Source: Epilithonimonas lactis
Lineage (GTDB): Bacteria; Bacteroidota; Bacteroidia; Flavobacteriales; Weeksellaceae
Assembly: GCF_900110605.1 (NCBI RefSeq)
Contig: NZ_FOFI01000003.1
Coordinates: 434,001 to 498,000, forward strand
DNA length: 64,000 bases
Direction of reading: 5' to 3'
In this document: one piece after another, positions 37,436-46,260 of the stretch
How the letters are laid out: the number at the start of each line of letters is the position of its first letter
Position numbering within the stretch: the first letter of the stretch is position 1
Translations under genes and position numbers: made by a program
Notes under the pieces: model-generated
Told to the model about the DNA's origin: nothing
Seen by the model: only the letters and a program-made list of their open reading frames with translations
The model's database searches: none

Positions 37436-38029
37436 ATGTCAAAAGCAGAGAAAACCAGACAGTTCATCATCGAAAGTACAGCAGAACTTTTCAACAAGAA
37501 AGGTTATGCTGGAACGTCTCTGGCCGATATTTCCGAAAAAACGGGATTGACGAAAGGAAGCATCTACGGAAACTTTGTGAACAAAGATGAAGTGGCCAAA
37601 GAAGTTTTCCGCTACAATGCAAAACGCCTGTCGTCTGCTATAGAAAATCAATTGAGTGCGACAATGACGACGCGTGAAAAGCTCATCGCATTTTTGGATT
37701 ATTACAGAAATTCCTGGGAGCATAATTTTTCCCGCGGCGGTTGCCCAATGATGAATACAGCGATAGAATCTGACGATACAATGCCTTTTTTGAAGACCGA
37801 GGTCGCCACGAGTTTTGTAAATTGGTCCACCAAAATCACTGGAATTCTAGAAGATGGAAAAACCAAAAACGAAATTATAAATTCTATCAACGCTTCAGAA
37901 TATGCTTATTTGTTCATAATGTTGATAGAAGGTGGCATTCTGCTTTCAAAAACGACCAACAGTCCAAACCACCTATATCAGGCGCTAGACAGAATCATCA
38001 AAATCATCGACACCGAATTAATCAAATAA
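37436..38029 (+). CDS. TetR/AcrR-family regulator
   Basis: A 197-residue repressor. The N-terminal helix-turn-helix is typical (FIIESTAELFNKKGYAGTSL, then GLTKGSIYGNFVNKDEV). The GGCPMMNTAIE motif in the C-terminal half is common in TetR proteins that control oxidoreductases and respond to reactive small molecules. A cysteine in this motif could sense electrophiles, which is inference. The ATG at 37436 follows the promoter; an upstream TTG at 37412 lies within the -7 element. Two identical palindromes flank the gene. Confidence 0.93.
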   Translation: MSKAEKTRQFIIESTAELFNKKGYAGTSLADISEKTGLTKGSIYGNFVNKDEVAKEVFRYNAKRLSSAIENQLSATMTTREKLIAFLDYYRNSWEHNFSRGGCPMMNTAIESDDTMPFLKTEVATSFVNWSTKITGILEDGKTKNEIINSINASEYAYLFIMLIEGGILLSKTTNSPNHLYQALDRIIKIIDTELIK

Positions 38030-38047
38030 AATTTTTTATCACAAAAT

Positions 38048-38061
38048 ATACCGATTGGTAT
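38048..38061. promoter_or_regulatory. TetR operator, copy 2
   Basis: ATACCGATTGGTAT, identical to copy 1, lies 14 bases before the oxidoreductase start codon in the spacer after the TetR gene, so the two-gene oxidoreductase unit is a likely target. Confidence 0.8.
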
Positions 38062-38075
38062 TTTAAAACCAAATT

Positions 38076-39077
38076 ATGAAAGCATTTATCACAAAAAATT
38101 ACAGCAAGACAGACAAATTGGAACTTACCGAAGTTCCCAAACCAAGCATCAAAGTAAACCAGGTTCTGGTAGAGATTCACTCAGCAAGTGTCAATCAACT
38201 CGACAGCAAACTCAAAAGTGGCGAATTTAAAATGATGTTGCCTTACAAATTACCTTTGATTCTTGGACACGACGTTGCAGGAATCGTCATCGAAGTGGGT
38301 TCAAAAGTCAAAAACCTAAAAATCGGCGACGAAGTTTTCTCCCGTGTTCCCGACTTCCAAATTGGCGCATTTGCAGAATACATCGCGATAGATGAAGATT
38401 TTGTGGCTCCAAAACCAAAGAACATTTCGATGGAAGAAGCCGCTTCTATTCCACTCGTTGGCTTGACGGTTTGGCAGGCGTTCATTGAAAAAGCAAATCT
38501 TAGGAAAGGTCAGAAAGTCTTTATCCAAGCTGGCTCAGGTGGCGTTGGGACTTTTGCGATTCAGCTGGCGAAACATTTGGGTGCCTTCGTAGCGACCACA
38601 ACCAGTGAGAAAAATATTGAATTCGTGAAACAATTGGGAGCAGATTTGGTCATCGATTATAAAACTCAGGACTTCGAAAATATCCTGAAAGATTACGATT
38701 TGGTTCTCAACAGCCAAGACCAGAAAACATTGGAAAAGTCCATTAGAATATTGAAACCTGGCGGAAAGGTCATTTCCATCTCAGGGCCGCCGGATGTAGA
38801 TTTTGCAAAGACAATCGGACTGAATTTCCTTTTTAGAACGGTGATGTTCCTATTGAGTTTCAAAACCAAAAAACTAGCGAAAAAGCAAAACGTAGATTAC
38901 GCATTCCTCTTTATGCAAGCCAATGGAAAGCAACTCACAGAAATCTCAAAACTCACAGAATCCGGAATCATCAAACCAACCATCGACAAAATATTTCCTT
39001 TCGAACAGACCAATGACGCAATGAATTACGTGGAAAGCGGACGAGCAAAAGGAAAAGTCGTCATCAAAATAAAATAA
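38076..39077 (+). CDS. NAD(P)-dependent medium-chain dehydrogenase / quinone oxidoreductase
   Basis: A 333-residue MDR-superfamily oxidoreductase. The N-terminal GroES-like domain includes LGHDVAGIVIEVG; the Rossmann domain has FIQAGSGGVGTFAIQLAKHLG (AxxGxxG-type). The cysteine ligands of the zinc-binding alcohol dehydrogenases are missing, so it is probably a zinc-free quinone reductase or enone reductase. It begins 14 bases after a TetR operator, and the SDR gene follows after 10 bases. Confidence 0.93.
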   Translation: MKAFITKNYSKTDKLELTEVPKPSIKVNQVLVEIHSASVNQLDSKLKSGEFKMMLPYKLPLILGHDVAGIVIEVGSKVKNLKIGDEVFSRVPDFQIGAFAEYIAIDEDFVAPKPKNISMEEAASIPLVGLTVWQAFIEKANLRKGQKVFIQAGSGGVGTFAIQLAKHLGAFVATTTSEKNIEFVKQLGADLVIDYKTQDFENILKDYDLVLNSQDQKTLEKSIRILKPGGKVISISGPPDVDFAKTIGLNFLFRTVMFLLSFKTKKLAKKQNVDYAFLFMQANGKQLTEISKLTESGIIKPTIDKIFPFEQTNDAMNYVESGRAKGKVVIKIK

Positions 39078-39087
39078 CAAATCCATT

Positions 39088-39846
39088 ATGAACACAAGCA
39101 ACAACACCATCCTCATCACCGGCGGAAGCGCAGGAATCGGTTTCGAAATCGCAAAATTACTTAGCGAAAAAGGAAACAATGTCATCATCACCGGAAGAAA
39201 TGAAGAACGCCTCCACCAAGCGGCGTCCAGACTTACAAACGTCAAAACCATCGTTTCAGACGCTTCAAAAGCAGACGATGTCGAAAAATTGGTCACTCAA
39301 ATCAAGCAGGAATTTCCCCAACTCAATATCGTCATCAACAACGCTGGACAGGCTTTTGTGTTTGACATCACAGCAGAAAACGCCGGCGGATTCGAAAAAG
39401 CAGAAGCCGAAATGCTGACCAATTATCTCTCCGTCATCCGTCTCAACGAGAAACTTTTACCATTATTGAAAACTCAGGACAACGCTGCGATTGTCAACGT
39501 TTCCTCCATCACAGCCTACGTTCCGAGCGGTTTGGCAACCTATTCCGCGAGCAAGGCCGCACTCCATTCTTACACCCAGGCGTTGCGTTTTGCATTGGAA
39601 AAAGACACATCCATCAAAGTTTTCGAACTCGTACCGCCATTGGTCGACACCGAGTTTTCTGCACCAATTGGCGGAAAAACAGGAATATCTCCCACTATGG
39701 TTGCCGAAGAATTGATTACAGCTCTGGAAACTGACAACTTCGAAATCCGCGTCGGGCAGACCGAAGACATCTACCAACTATCATTAGCCGCTCCAGCAGA
39801 GGCTTTCAAAGTGATGAATCAAACCAGAATCCAGGAAGTTTTGTAA
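39088..39846 (+). CDS. SDR-family oxidoreductase (DltE-like)
   Basis: A 252-residue classical SDR. It has ITGGSAGIGFEIAK (NAD(P) motif, about 10-23), NNAG (84-87), the catalytic Ser140, and Tyr152-x3-Lys156. It resembles the DltE-like group. An Arg after the second strand (GRN) suggests NADP. Ten bases downstream of the MDR gene, it forms a two-gene unit under the TetR regulator. Substrate unknown. Confidence 0.92.
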   Translation: MNTSNNTILITGGSAGIGFEIAKLLSEKGNNVIITGRNEERLHQAASRLTNVKTIVSDASKADDVEKLVTQIKQEFPQLNIVINNAGQAFVFDITAENAGGFEKAEAEMLTNYLSVIRLNEKLLPLLKTQDNAAIVNVSSITAYVPSGLATYSASKAALHSYTQALRFALEKDTSIKVFELVPPLVDTEFSAPIGGKTGISPTMVAEELITALETDNFEIRVGQTEDIYQLSLAAPAEAFKVMNQTRIQEVL

Positions 39847-39857
39847 ATCATTGTAAT

Positions 39858-39947
39858 TTGGGCAGCTTTTCCGCCTTCCACTCCCGCTATTTTTGCCAAA
39901 GCTTTTACCAGCACCAAAAAATGAGCTCCGTTCAAGTCGGGCTGCAG
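39858..39947 (-). repeat. Structured intergenic repeat element, copy C
   Basis: In inverted orientation, near-identical to copy D at 42269 (differences are single-base indels). The arms GCAGCCCGACTTGAACGG and GGAGTGGAAGGCGG...AGCTGCCC bracket a hairpin with ATTTTTG (39889) and CAAAAAAT (39915). Confidence 0.75.
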
Positions 39948-40045
39948 ATTGAAGTATAGAACAAGTTTTGTCAAAAAAATTGGGAATTACCTTTCACAAG
40001 GAACATCCAATCAATTTAAAAACTGAAATTAGAAAATCAAATGCC

Positions 40046-40053
40046 TAAATTTG
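40046..40053 (+). promoter_or_regulatory. -7 element of fabF
   Basis: TAAATTTG, giving a leader of roughly 110 bases before the fabF ATG. No clear -33 box. Confidence 0.5.
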
Positions 40054-40170
40054 CGGATTCTTATTCCTTACATAATAGTTCAGGAACAGAAATAATGGCA
40101 GAAACCTGAGAATATTCTTTTCTCTAAGTTAATCTGCCGACAAAATATTTAAAATTTAAAAATCAGATAA

Positions 40171-41406
40171 ATGAAACGAGTTGTAATCACCGGAATGGGA
40201 GCCGTAACACCTTTGGGAAATGACGTCGAAACCTTTTGGAAAAACAGTTTGGCTGGAGAAAGTGGCGCTGCAACCATCACGCACTTCAATCCGGAAAAAT
40301 TCAAAGTTCAGTTCGCTGCGGAGGTCAAAAACTTCACGCCCGAAAAATATCTGGACAGAAACGAAATCAAACGAAGCGACCTTTTCACACAGTTCGGCAT
40401 CTATGCCGCAGCCGAAGCAATGGAAGATTCCGGTTTGGACCTTGCAACAATCGACCCTTTTGATATTGGTGTGATTTGGGGAACAGGACAAGGCGGAATG
40501 CAAACCTTTGAAGATGATGTGGTCGCCTTTGCTACAGGCAATGGAACACCCAGATTCAGTCCGTTCTTTGTCCCGAAACTGATTGCCAATATGGCTTCTG
40601 GAATGATATCGATGAAATATGGACTTCGCGGAATCAATTACACAACAGTTTCCGCTTGTGCTACTGCAAATACAGCGTTTATGGATGCTTTCAATTACAT
40701 CCGTTGGGGAAAAGCAAAAGTCATCGTTAGCGGTGGTTCGGAAGCTCCGATCACGCAAGCTTCTGTCGGCGGATTTTCATCAATGAAAGCAATGTCGACC
40801 AGAAATGAAGACCCAAAGGCAGCAAGCCGACCTTATGATGTAGAACGTGACGGTTTCATAATGGGAGAAGGCGCAGGCGCATTGATTCTCGAGGAATATG
40901 AACACGCCAAAGCAAGAGGTGCAAAAATCTATGCAGAACTGATTGGTGCTGCAATGACCGCCGACGCGTATCATATGACCGCGCCACATCCGGAAGGAAT
41001 CGGAGCAGCAAAATCTATGGAATTGGCTCTTGAAGACGCCAACATCACTTCCGACCAAGTTGATTATCTGAATCCACACGCTACTTCTACACCACTTGGT
41101 GACTTGGCGGAACTGAACGCCGTTACCAAAGTTTTCAAAGGAAGTTCGAACCTGAACATCAGCGCCACCAAATCTATGACAGGCCATTTGTTGGGAGCAG
41201 CTGGCGCGGTTGAAGCCATCTTATGTATCAAAGCGATTCAAAACAGCATCATTCCGCCGACCATCAATATTTCAAATCTTGATGAGAATATTCCGGAAGG
41301 CATCAATATCGTGACTGAGCCGAAGCAAAAGGAAATCAATATCGCGATGAGCAATGCTTTCGGTTTTGGAGGACACAACTCCACGGTGATTTTTAGGAAG
41401 ATTTAG
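40171..41406 (+). CDS. fabF: 3-oxoacyl-ACP synthase II
   Basis: A 411-residue KAS II condensing enzyme, elongating acyl-ACP with malonyl-ACP in fatty acid synthesis. The triad is Cys163 (SACATAN), His303 (NPHATSTPLGD) and His339 (SMTGHLLGAAG), and the C-terminal NAFGFGGHNSTVIF loop is intact. The usual NAHxTST reads NPHATST here. It is not beside acpP, so a canonical copy elsewhere and a specialised role here are possible. It is convergent with the methylase gene with a 3-base gap. Confidence 0.95.
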   Translation: MKRVVITGMGAVTPLGNDVETFWKNSLAGESGAATITHFNPEKFKVQFAAEVKNFTPEKYLDRNEIKRSDLFTQFGIYAAAEAMEDSGLDLATIDPFDIGVIWGTGQGGMQTFEDDVVAFATGNGTPRFSPFFVPKLIANMASGMISMKYGLRGINYTTVSACATANTAFMDAFNYIRWGKAKVIVSGGSEAPITQASVGGFSSMKAMSTRNEDPKAASRPYDVERDGFIMGEGAGALILEEYEHAKARGAKIYAELIGAAMTADAYHMTAPHPEGIGAAKSMELALEDANITSDQVDYLNPHATSTPLGDLAELNAVTKVFKGSSNLNISATKSMTGHLLGAAGAVEAILCIKAIQNSIIPPTINISNLDENIPEGINIVTEPKQKEINIAMSNAFGFGGHNSTVIFRKI

Positions 41407-41409
41407 ACC

Positions 41410-42108
41410 TTATTTACCAATCAGAAAGACAGCCGGAATTTTATGAAGTTCCGGTTTTTGTTTTTTCCAATCGTTGATGGTCTTGGTTTGGATGAATTCG
41501 TTTTCCGGATCATTGATATTCGCAGCGACGCAGAGTTTTGTATTGGGATTCAGGAACTTGGTCAAGTCTTCGAAAAGAGGATTGTTTCGGTAAGGCGTTT
41601 CCATAAAGATTTGCGTGAATCCCGTTTTCTCGACCAAACTTTCCAACTGTTGAATTTCCTTTTTCTTCTTATCTTTCTCGATTGCCAAATAACCATTGAA
41701 TGAAAATTGCTGTCCATTAAATCCGCTTGCAATCAAAGCCAAAACGAAGGAACTTGGTCCGTTGACTGGAATGACCTTTACGTTATTCTTATGAGACCAA
41801 CCGACGATGATATTTCCCGGATCGCCAATGCAAGGCAAACCAGCTTCTGACAACAATCCGAAATCCACGCCTTCTTTCATCAGTTTTTGCGCTTCTTTCA
41901 GATCCGCCGTTTCGGAATATTTGTCAAGGAGAAATAATTTGAGTTCTGGTTGTTTTTTCTCCGGAGCGAAAAACTTAATGACTTTTCTTGCCGTTTTTTC
42001 ATTTTCCACAAAATAATGGTCGACATTCATAATGATGTCTTTGATCGTTGGGGCGAAATAATCGATTGGAGAATTCTCGGAAAGGTAAGCTGGTAGAAGG
42101 TAAAGCAT
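41410..42108 (-). CDS. RsmI-like SAM-dependent methyltransferase
   Basis: A 232-residue tetrapyrrole-methylase-fold protein, like RsmI, which methylates a 16S rRNA cytidine ribose. The GLLSEAGLPCIGDPG segment and the NGPSSFVLALIASGFNGQQFSFNGYL segment (read as two motifs) are typical. The N-terminus is divergent from classic RsmI (the usual GNxxDIT is absent), so the exact substrate is uncertain. Bacteroidetes often have this second, shorter RsmI paralogue. Confidence 0.88.
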   Translation of the reverse strand: MLYLLPAYLSENSPIDYFAPTIKDIIMNVDHYFVENEKTARKVIKFFAPEKKQPELKLFLLDKYSETADLKEAQKLMKEGVDFGLLSEAGLPCIGDPGNIIVGWSHKNNVKVIPVNGPSSFVLALIASGFNGQQFSFNGYLAIEKDKKKKEIQQLESLVEKTGFTQIFMETPYRNNPLFEDLTKFLNPNTKLCVAANINDPENEFIQTKTINDWKKQKPELHKIPAVFLIGK

Positions 42109-42268
42109 ATTTTTTGTTGTAAAAAGTATAATGTAAAATGTATTTACGAATATTTCTTATTCCGTAGAAATCTCAAGGGTTTAGATTGAATTGGTCGAAC
42201 CACTTCATTTGGTTTCCTATGGAATGACAAAATTACATTTTAATGTTGACACTTGATCTATGTTGGAT

Positions 42269-42360
42269 CTGCAGCCCGACTTGAACGGAGCTCATTTTTT
42301 GGTGCTGGTAAAGCTTTGGCAAAAAATAGCGGGAGTGGAAGGCGGATAAAGCTGCCCAAA
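42269..42360 (+). repeat. Structured intergenic repeat element, copy D
   Basis: GCAGCCCGACTTGAACGG left arm, hairpin ATTTTTTG (42294) with CAAAAAAT (42320), right arm GGGAGTGGAAGGCGG and AGCTGCCC. It is the inverted near-identical partner of copy C, about 2.3 kb away, with fabF and the methylase gene between. Confidence 0.75.
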
Positions 42361-42377
42361 AATTTTTCATTAAAACT

Positions 42378-43655
42378 TCAATTCAAAACATCTTTCAATC
42401 GGTCTTTGTCGAGGCGATTTTCCCAATTGGAAACCACGACTGTTGCAACGGCATTTCCAATGACATTGGTCAATGCGCGACATTCGGACATAAATTTGTC
42501 GATGCCGAGAATCAAGGTCATTCCCGCAATCGGAACTTCGGGAACTACCGCCAAAGTGGCTGCCAACGTGATAAATCCCGCGCCAGAAACGCCCGCCGCA
42601 CCTTTGGAACTCAACATCGCGACCAAAAGCAAACCGAGCTGATGTTCCAAACTCAGATCGATGTTGCAAGCCTGGGCGATGAAAAGCGCTGACAAAGTCA
42701 TATAAATATTGGTGCCGTCGAGGTTGAAGGAGTAGCCAGTGGGAACCACCAGGCCGACAACGCCTTTTTCGCAACCAGCATTTTCGAGTTTTTTCATCAA
42801 TCCTGGAAGTGCTGGTTCTGATGAACTTGTGCCGAGAACCAAGAGGATTTCGTCCTTCAAATATCTTAGGAATTTGAAAATATTGAAACCGTTGTACCAA
42901 GCGACACTTCCTAAAACCAAAATTACGAATAAAGCGGAAGTGGCGTAGAATGTGCCGACGAGCATCGCCAGATTTTTGAGCGATTCCAGACCATATTTCC
43001 CAATCGTGAAAGCCATTGCACCGAAAGCACCAATGGGCGCGAGTTTCATCAGAATTTCAACTATTTTGAAAATCGGGATTGTCATGGTTTGAAGGAAATC
43101 GTAAATAGGATAACTTTTCTCGGAAGTGATCGCCAATGCGACTCCGAATAAAATCGCGACCAACAAAACCTGCAGAATATTGTCGCCCGTCAAAGGACTG
43201 AACAATGTTTCGGGAATGATGTTGAAGATGAAATTCACCATCGAGTTGTGGTGCGCGGCTTTGACATATTGATCAATCTCTGCACTGTTCAAAGTACTTG
43301 GATCGATGTTGAGTCCTTTTCCAGGTTGAACGACATTACTGACAATCAAACCGATGATCAACGCTAACGTGGAAAATGTAAAAAAGTAGATGAAAGCCTT
43401 TCCCGCAACTCGTCCGACTTTCTTGAGGTCGCTCATTCCGGCAATTCCTGTGGAAACGGTGAGGAAGATCACGGGCGCGATGATCATCTTTACCAACTTG
43501 ATGAAGCCGTCGCCCAAAGGTTTCATTTTCTCGCCTACATCTGGATAAAAATAACCGAGTAAAACGCCGAAAATAATGGCAATCAAAACCTGAATATAGA
43601 GATGCTGATAGAATCTTTTGGGCTTTAGCGGTTTTTGTTCAATGTCAAAATTCAT
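42378..43655 (-). CDS. dctA: Dicarboxylate/cation symporter
   Basis: A 425-residue inner-membrane importer of C4-dicarboxylates (or related amino acids) coupled to cations. It has the DAACS family layout of eight helices and two hairpin loops. Signatures are [24 protein letters not shown], the serine-rich [20 protein letters not shown] hairpin, and [19 protein letters not shown]. The DctA-specific call over glutamate transporter is moderately sure. Its promoter is at 43673-43680. Confidence 0.92.
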   Translation of the reverse strand: MNFDIEQKPLKPKRFYQHLYIQVLIAIIFGVLLGYFYPDVGEKMKPLGDGFIKLVKMIIAPVIFLTVSTGIAGMSDLKKVGRVAGKAFIYFFTFSTLALIIGLIVSNVVQPGKGLNIDPSTLNSAEIDQYVKAAHHNSMVNFIFNIIPETLFSPLTGDNILQVLLVAILFGVALAITSEKSYPIYDFLQTMTIPIFKIVEILMKLAPIGAFGAMAFTIGKYGLESLKNLAMLVGTFYATSALFVILVLGSVAWYNGFNIFKFLRYLKDEILLVLGTSSSEPALPGLMKKLENAGCEKGVVGLVVPTGYSFNLDGTNIYMTLSALFIAQACNIDLSLEHQLGLLLVAMLSSKGAAGVSGAGFITLAATLAVVPEVPIAGMTLILGIDKFMSECRALTNVIGNAVATVVVSNWENRLDKDRLKDVLN

Positions 43656-43672
43656 AAGAAAATGTTGTCTTA

Positions 43673-43680
43673 CAAATTTA
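43673..43680 (-). promoter_or_regulatory. -7 element of dctA
   Basis: Minus-strand TAAATTTG, 17 bases before the dctA start codon. No clear -33 box. Confidence 0.5.
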
Positions 43681-43694
43681 GAATTGTTTGCGAG

Positions 43695-44135
43695 TTATAT
43701 GCTATTGTTCTTGATCTTTTCGGCAATTATTTCGCAAGATTCGTCGAGCATATTGTAAACTTTATCAAAACCGTCGATTCCTCCGAAATATGGATCTGGA
43801 ACTTCGAGCTCATTATCCAAGATCAATCTGACCTTATGTTTCTGAGAATCGTCTGCGAGTTTCAGAACGTCTTTGTAATTGTTTTTGTCCATACAAAAGA
43901 TCAAATCGAATTTATCAAAATCTGATTTTGTGATTGGTCTGGATTTTTGGGTAGATATATCGATTCCATTTTTGGTTGCAGTTCTGATGGAGCGTTCGTC
44001 TGGCTGGCTTCCTTCGTGGTAATTGATAGTTCCGGCGCTGTCTACAAAATAATCGTCTCCTAATTTATGTTTCAAAATCCCTTCTGCCAAAGGACTTCTA
44101 CAAATGTTTCCGAGGCAAACCATTAAAATCTTCAT
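43695..44135 (-). CDS. Low-molecular-weight protein tyrosine phosphatase
   Basis: A 146-residue LMW-PTP. The P-loop VCLGNICRSPLAEG supplies the nucleophile Cys7 and Arg13; the general acid Asp is in VPDPYFGG. It dephosphorylates phosphotyrosine or phospho-arginine in the cytosol; the target is unknown. It is 96 bases downstream of dnaA on the same strand, with a terminator between. Confidence 0.94.
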   Translation of the reverse strand: MKILMVCLGNICRSPLAEGILKHKLGDDYFVDSAGTINYHEGSQPDERSIRTATKNGIDISTQKSRPITKSDFDKFDLIFCMDKNNYKDVLKLADDSQKHKVRLILDNELEVPDPYFGGIDGFDKVYNMLDESCEIIAEKIKNNSI

Positions 44136-44189
44136 AATAATAAAACTGTAAAATGTGTATTGTAAAAAGTAAAATGACTTTAAATTTAA

Positions 44190-44225
44190 AAATAAAAAAA
44201 GGATTTAAAAAAATTTAAATCCTTG
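44190..44225 (-). terminator. Terminator of dnaA
   Basis: AAGGATTTAAA (44199) and TTTAAATCCTT (44214) form an AT-rich stem; on the minus strand TTTTTTTATTTTT follows. Confidence 0.75.
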
Positions 44226-44231
44226 TATTTG

Positions 44232-45686
44232 TTATTGAGCGATCTTTTCTTTCAGATCCTTGATGTATTTTTTCAATTCTTTGTCGATCTTCGAAACGTC
44301 TCGAATGGTGTCGCAAGCGTACATCACTGTTGAGTGGTCTTTTCCGCCCATTTCCTCACCAATTTTCGTGAAGGTTGCGTTGGTATATTCTTTTGCGAAA
44401 TACATTGCCAACTGTCTTGGTAACGCGATTTCTCTTTTTCTAGTTTTAGACAATAACTGCTCTCTTTGAATTCCGAAATAATCACAAACAATCTCTTGGA
44501 TGTAAGGAATATTGATGGTTTTCTTCTGAGTAGTCGCTAACTTATTGATGGTGTCTTTTAATAGGTCAAGACTGAAATCAGACTTATAAACTGTAGAGTA
44601 AGCGATCACGGCATTTACAACGCCGATTAGTTCTCTTACGCCGTTTGTCTTAACTTCAGATGCTAGATAATCCAACATATCGTCTGTCAATTCGATTCCG
44701 TCGCGGCTCAACTTGTCAACGATGATCTTTCTTCTCGTATCGAAATTTGGTGATTTGATCTCTGCAGAAAGTCCCCATTTGAAACGGGAAATAATTCGCT
44801 CCTGTGTATCAAGAATATCAGCAGGTGCTTTATCAGAAGTTAGAATGATCTGTTTTCCATTCTGATGTAAATAATCAAAAATATGGAAGAAACTATCTTG
44901 TGTCGCCGCTTTACCAGACAAAAACTGAATATCATCGATGATCAAAACATCGATCATCTGATAATAATGTTGAAAATCTGTCTTGTTCTGAGACTTCGCC
45001 GCTTTCACAAAATCCTGAATGAATTTTTCAGAAGATTGATACAAAACCACTTTCTCCGGATAAGCCGATTTCACTTCCAAACCAATCGCTTGGGCCAAAT
45101 GCGTTTTCCCAACACCGTAACCTCCGTAAACAAACAATGGATTGAAGGCCGTAGAACCTGGTCTCTTCGCAATCGATCTCGCAACGGTTGAAGCAAACTT
45201 GTTACTTTCTCCCTCGATGAAATTATCAAAAGATTGGTCGGCTTTCAGGTTAGAATCAATGTTGATCTTTTTGATGCCTGGCACCGCAAAAGCATTGACA
45301 TTATTTTCTCTAAGAACTGGTCTCGCTTCCTGGATTTTAGGTTGTTGTGTAGAAATCCCTTTTACGTTCATTGTAATTGGTTTTTCCTTCCCAGATGGTT
45401 TGTTTTCCATCACAGAATACCACAATTTCACCCCTTTACCGATATTTTTTTTAAGCGCAGCAGACAGTAAAGACAAGTAATTGTCCTCGATATATTCTTT
45501 GTAAAAATCACTAGGAACAAGCAACGTAAGATTATTGTTCACCAAAGAAATTGGCTGAACTTTATCAAATAACAAGTCGAAAGAGTTTTCTAACTTTTTG
45601 AGGTCTGTGTTGTCCTCCGCTGCGTTTAGATTGTCCCTCATAAATTGGAGACACCTATCCCAGATCAATACTAAATTTTCATTCAT
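44232..45686 (-). CDS. dnaA: Chromosomal replication initiator DnaA
   Basis: DnaA binds oriC and opens it in an ATP-dependent way. The 484-residue protein has domain I (about 1-95), a linker, the AAA+ domain with Walker A GGYGVGKTH (188-196) and Walker B VLIIDDIQFL, and the DNA-binding domain IV with GGKDHSTVMYACDTI. The flanking sequences have no visible DnaA boxes, so the origin is not obviously next to it. It is divergent from the thioesterase gene. Confidence 0.98.
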   Translation of the reverse strand: MNENLVLIWDRCLQFMRDNLNAAEDNTDLKKLENSFDLLFDKVQPISLVNNNLTLLVPSDFYKEYIEDNYLSLLSAALKKNIGKGVKLWYSVMENKPSGKEKPITMNVKGISTQQPKIQEARPVLRENNVNAFAVPGIKKINIDSNLKADQSFDNFIEGESNKFASTVARSIAKRPGSTAFNPLFVYGGYGVGKTHLAQAIGLEVKSAYPEKVVLYQSSEKFIQDFVKAAKSQNKTDFQHYYQMIDVLIIDDIQFLSGKAATQDSFFHIFDYLHQNGKQIILTSDKAPADILDTQERIISRFKWGLSAEIKSPNFDTRRKIIVDKLSRDGIELTDDMLDYLASEVKTNGVRELIGVVNAVIAYSTVYKSDFSLDLLKDTINKLATTQKKTINIPYIQEIVCDYFGIQREQLLSKTRKREIALPRQLAMYFAKEYTNATFTKIGEEMGGKDHSTVMYACDTIRDVSKIDKELKKYIKDLKEKIAQ

Positions 45687-45790
45687 TTTCTGCTGCTATT
45701 TTCTGCGGGATTTTAGTTTTTTTAGAAGACAACAAATATCTAATTATTAATTTTCATAAAAAAATTTTTTCTCTATTGATTATTAAAAAA

Positions 45791-45798
45791 TATATTTG
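45791..45798 (+). promoter_or_regulatory. -7 element before the thioesterase gene
   Basis: TATATTTG, 22 bases before the ATG at 45821. A TTG at 45776-45778 is too close to be a standard -33 box. Confidence 0.5.
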
Positions 45799-45820
45799 TA
45801 TGAATTATTAAGCGCTTCAA

Positions 45821-46237
45821 ATGATACACACAAACACCTCAATACGAGTACGTTACGGAGAAACAGACCCTATGAAATATGTCTATTATGGCAACTATGC
45901 AGAATATTTTGAGGTCGCCAGAGTAGAACTTTTTCGCAGCCTTGGAATGTCTTATGACGAAATAGAAAAAAGGGGAATTTTCTTGCCAGTTTCGGAATAC
46001 AAAATTAAGTATTTGAAACCAGCACTTTATGATCAACTTTTGGAAATCCGGACTTACGTCAGAAAAATTCCGGGAATCAGAATTGAGTTCGACTATGAAA
46101 TTTATAACGAAGAAAATGTAAAAATTACAGAAGCTTCCACCACTTTATTTTTCCTCGATTCACAAACCAATAAGATCGTCAAATGTCCAGATTACCTCAT
46201 GGAATTAATTGAGAAAAAATGGAATCCCGAACTTTAA
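45821..46237 (+). CDS. YbgC/FadM-type acyl-CoA thioesterase
   Basis: A 138-residue hot-dog-fold thioesterase. The signature is RVRYGETDPMKYVYYGNYAEYFEVAR, split around the catalytic Asp16, then LGMSYDEIEKRGIFLPV. It hydrolyses acyl-CoA, chain length unknown. It is 23 bases upstream of the bestrophin gene, so likely cotranscribed, and divergent from dnaA. Confidence 0.92.
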   Translation: MIHTNTSIRVRYGETDPMKYVYYGNYAEYFEVARVELFRSLGMSYDEIEKRGIFLPVSEYKIKYLKPALYDQLLEIRTYVRKIPGIRIEFDYEIYNEENVKITEASTTLFFLDSQTNKIVKCPDYLMELIEKKWNPEL

Positions 46238-46260
46238 AATTAAATTAATAAAAGACACAA

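Larger units (their letters stand above)
39847..40170. other. Intergenic region upstream of fabF
   Basis: A 324-base gap. It contains repeat element copy C (39858-39947), a -7 element (40046-40053), and a leader with two interleaved inverted repeats: TCAGG 40080 with CCTGA 40105, and GGCAGA 40097 with TCTGCC 40133. No ORF is seen. Confidence 0.6.

Noticed and set aside
39858-42360. Composite transposon with inverted ends
   Set aside because: The segment between copies C and D contains only housekeeping-type genes, with no transposase and no target-site duplication.
45687-45820. Origin of replication next to dnaA
   Set aside because: No TTATCCACA-like DnaA boxes or clustered repeats were found in the spacer; AT-richness alone is not enough.
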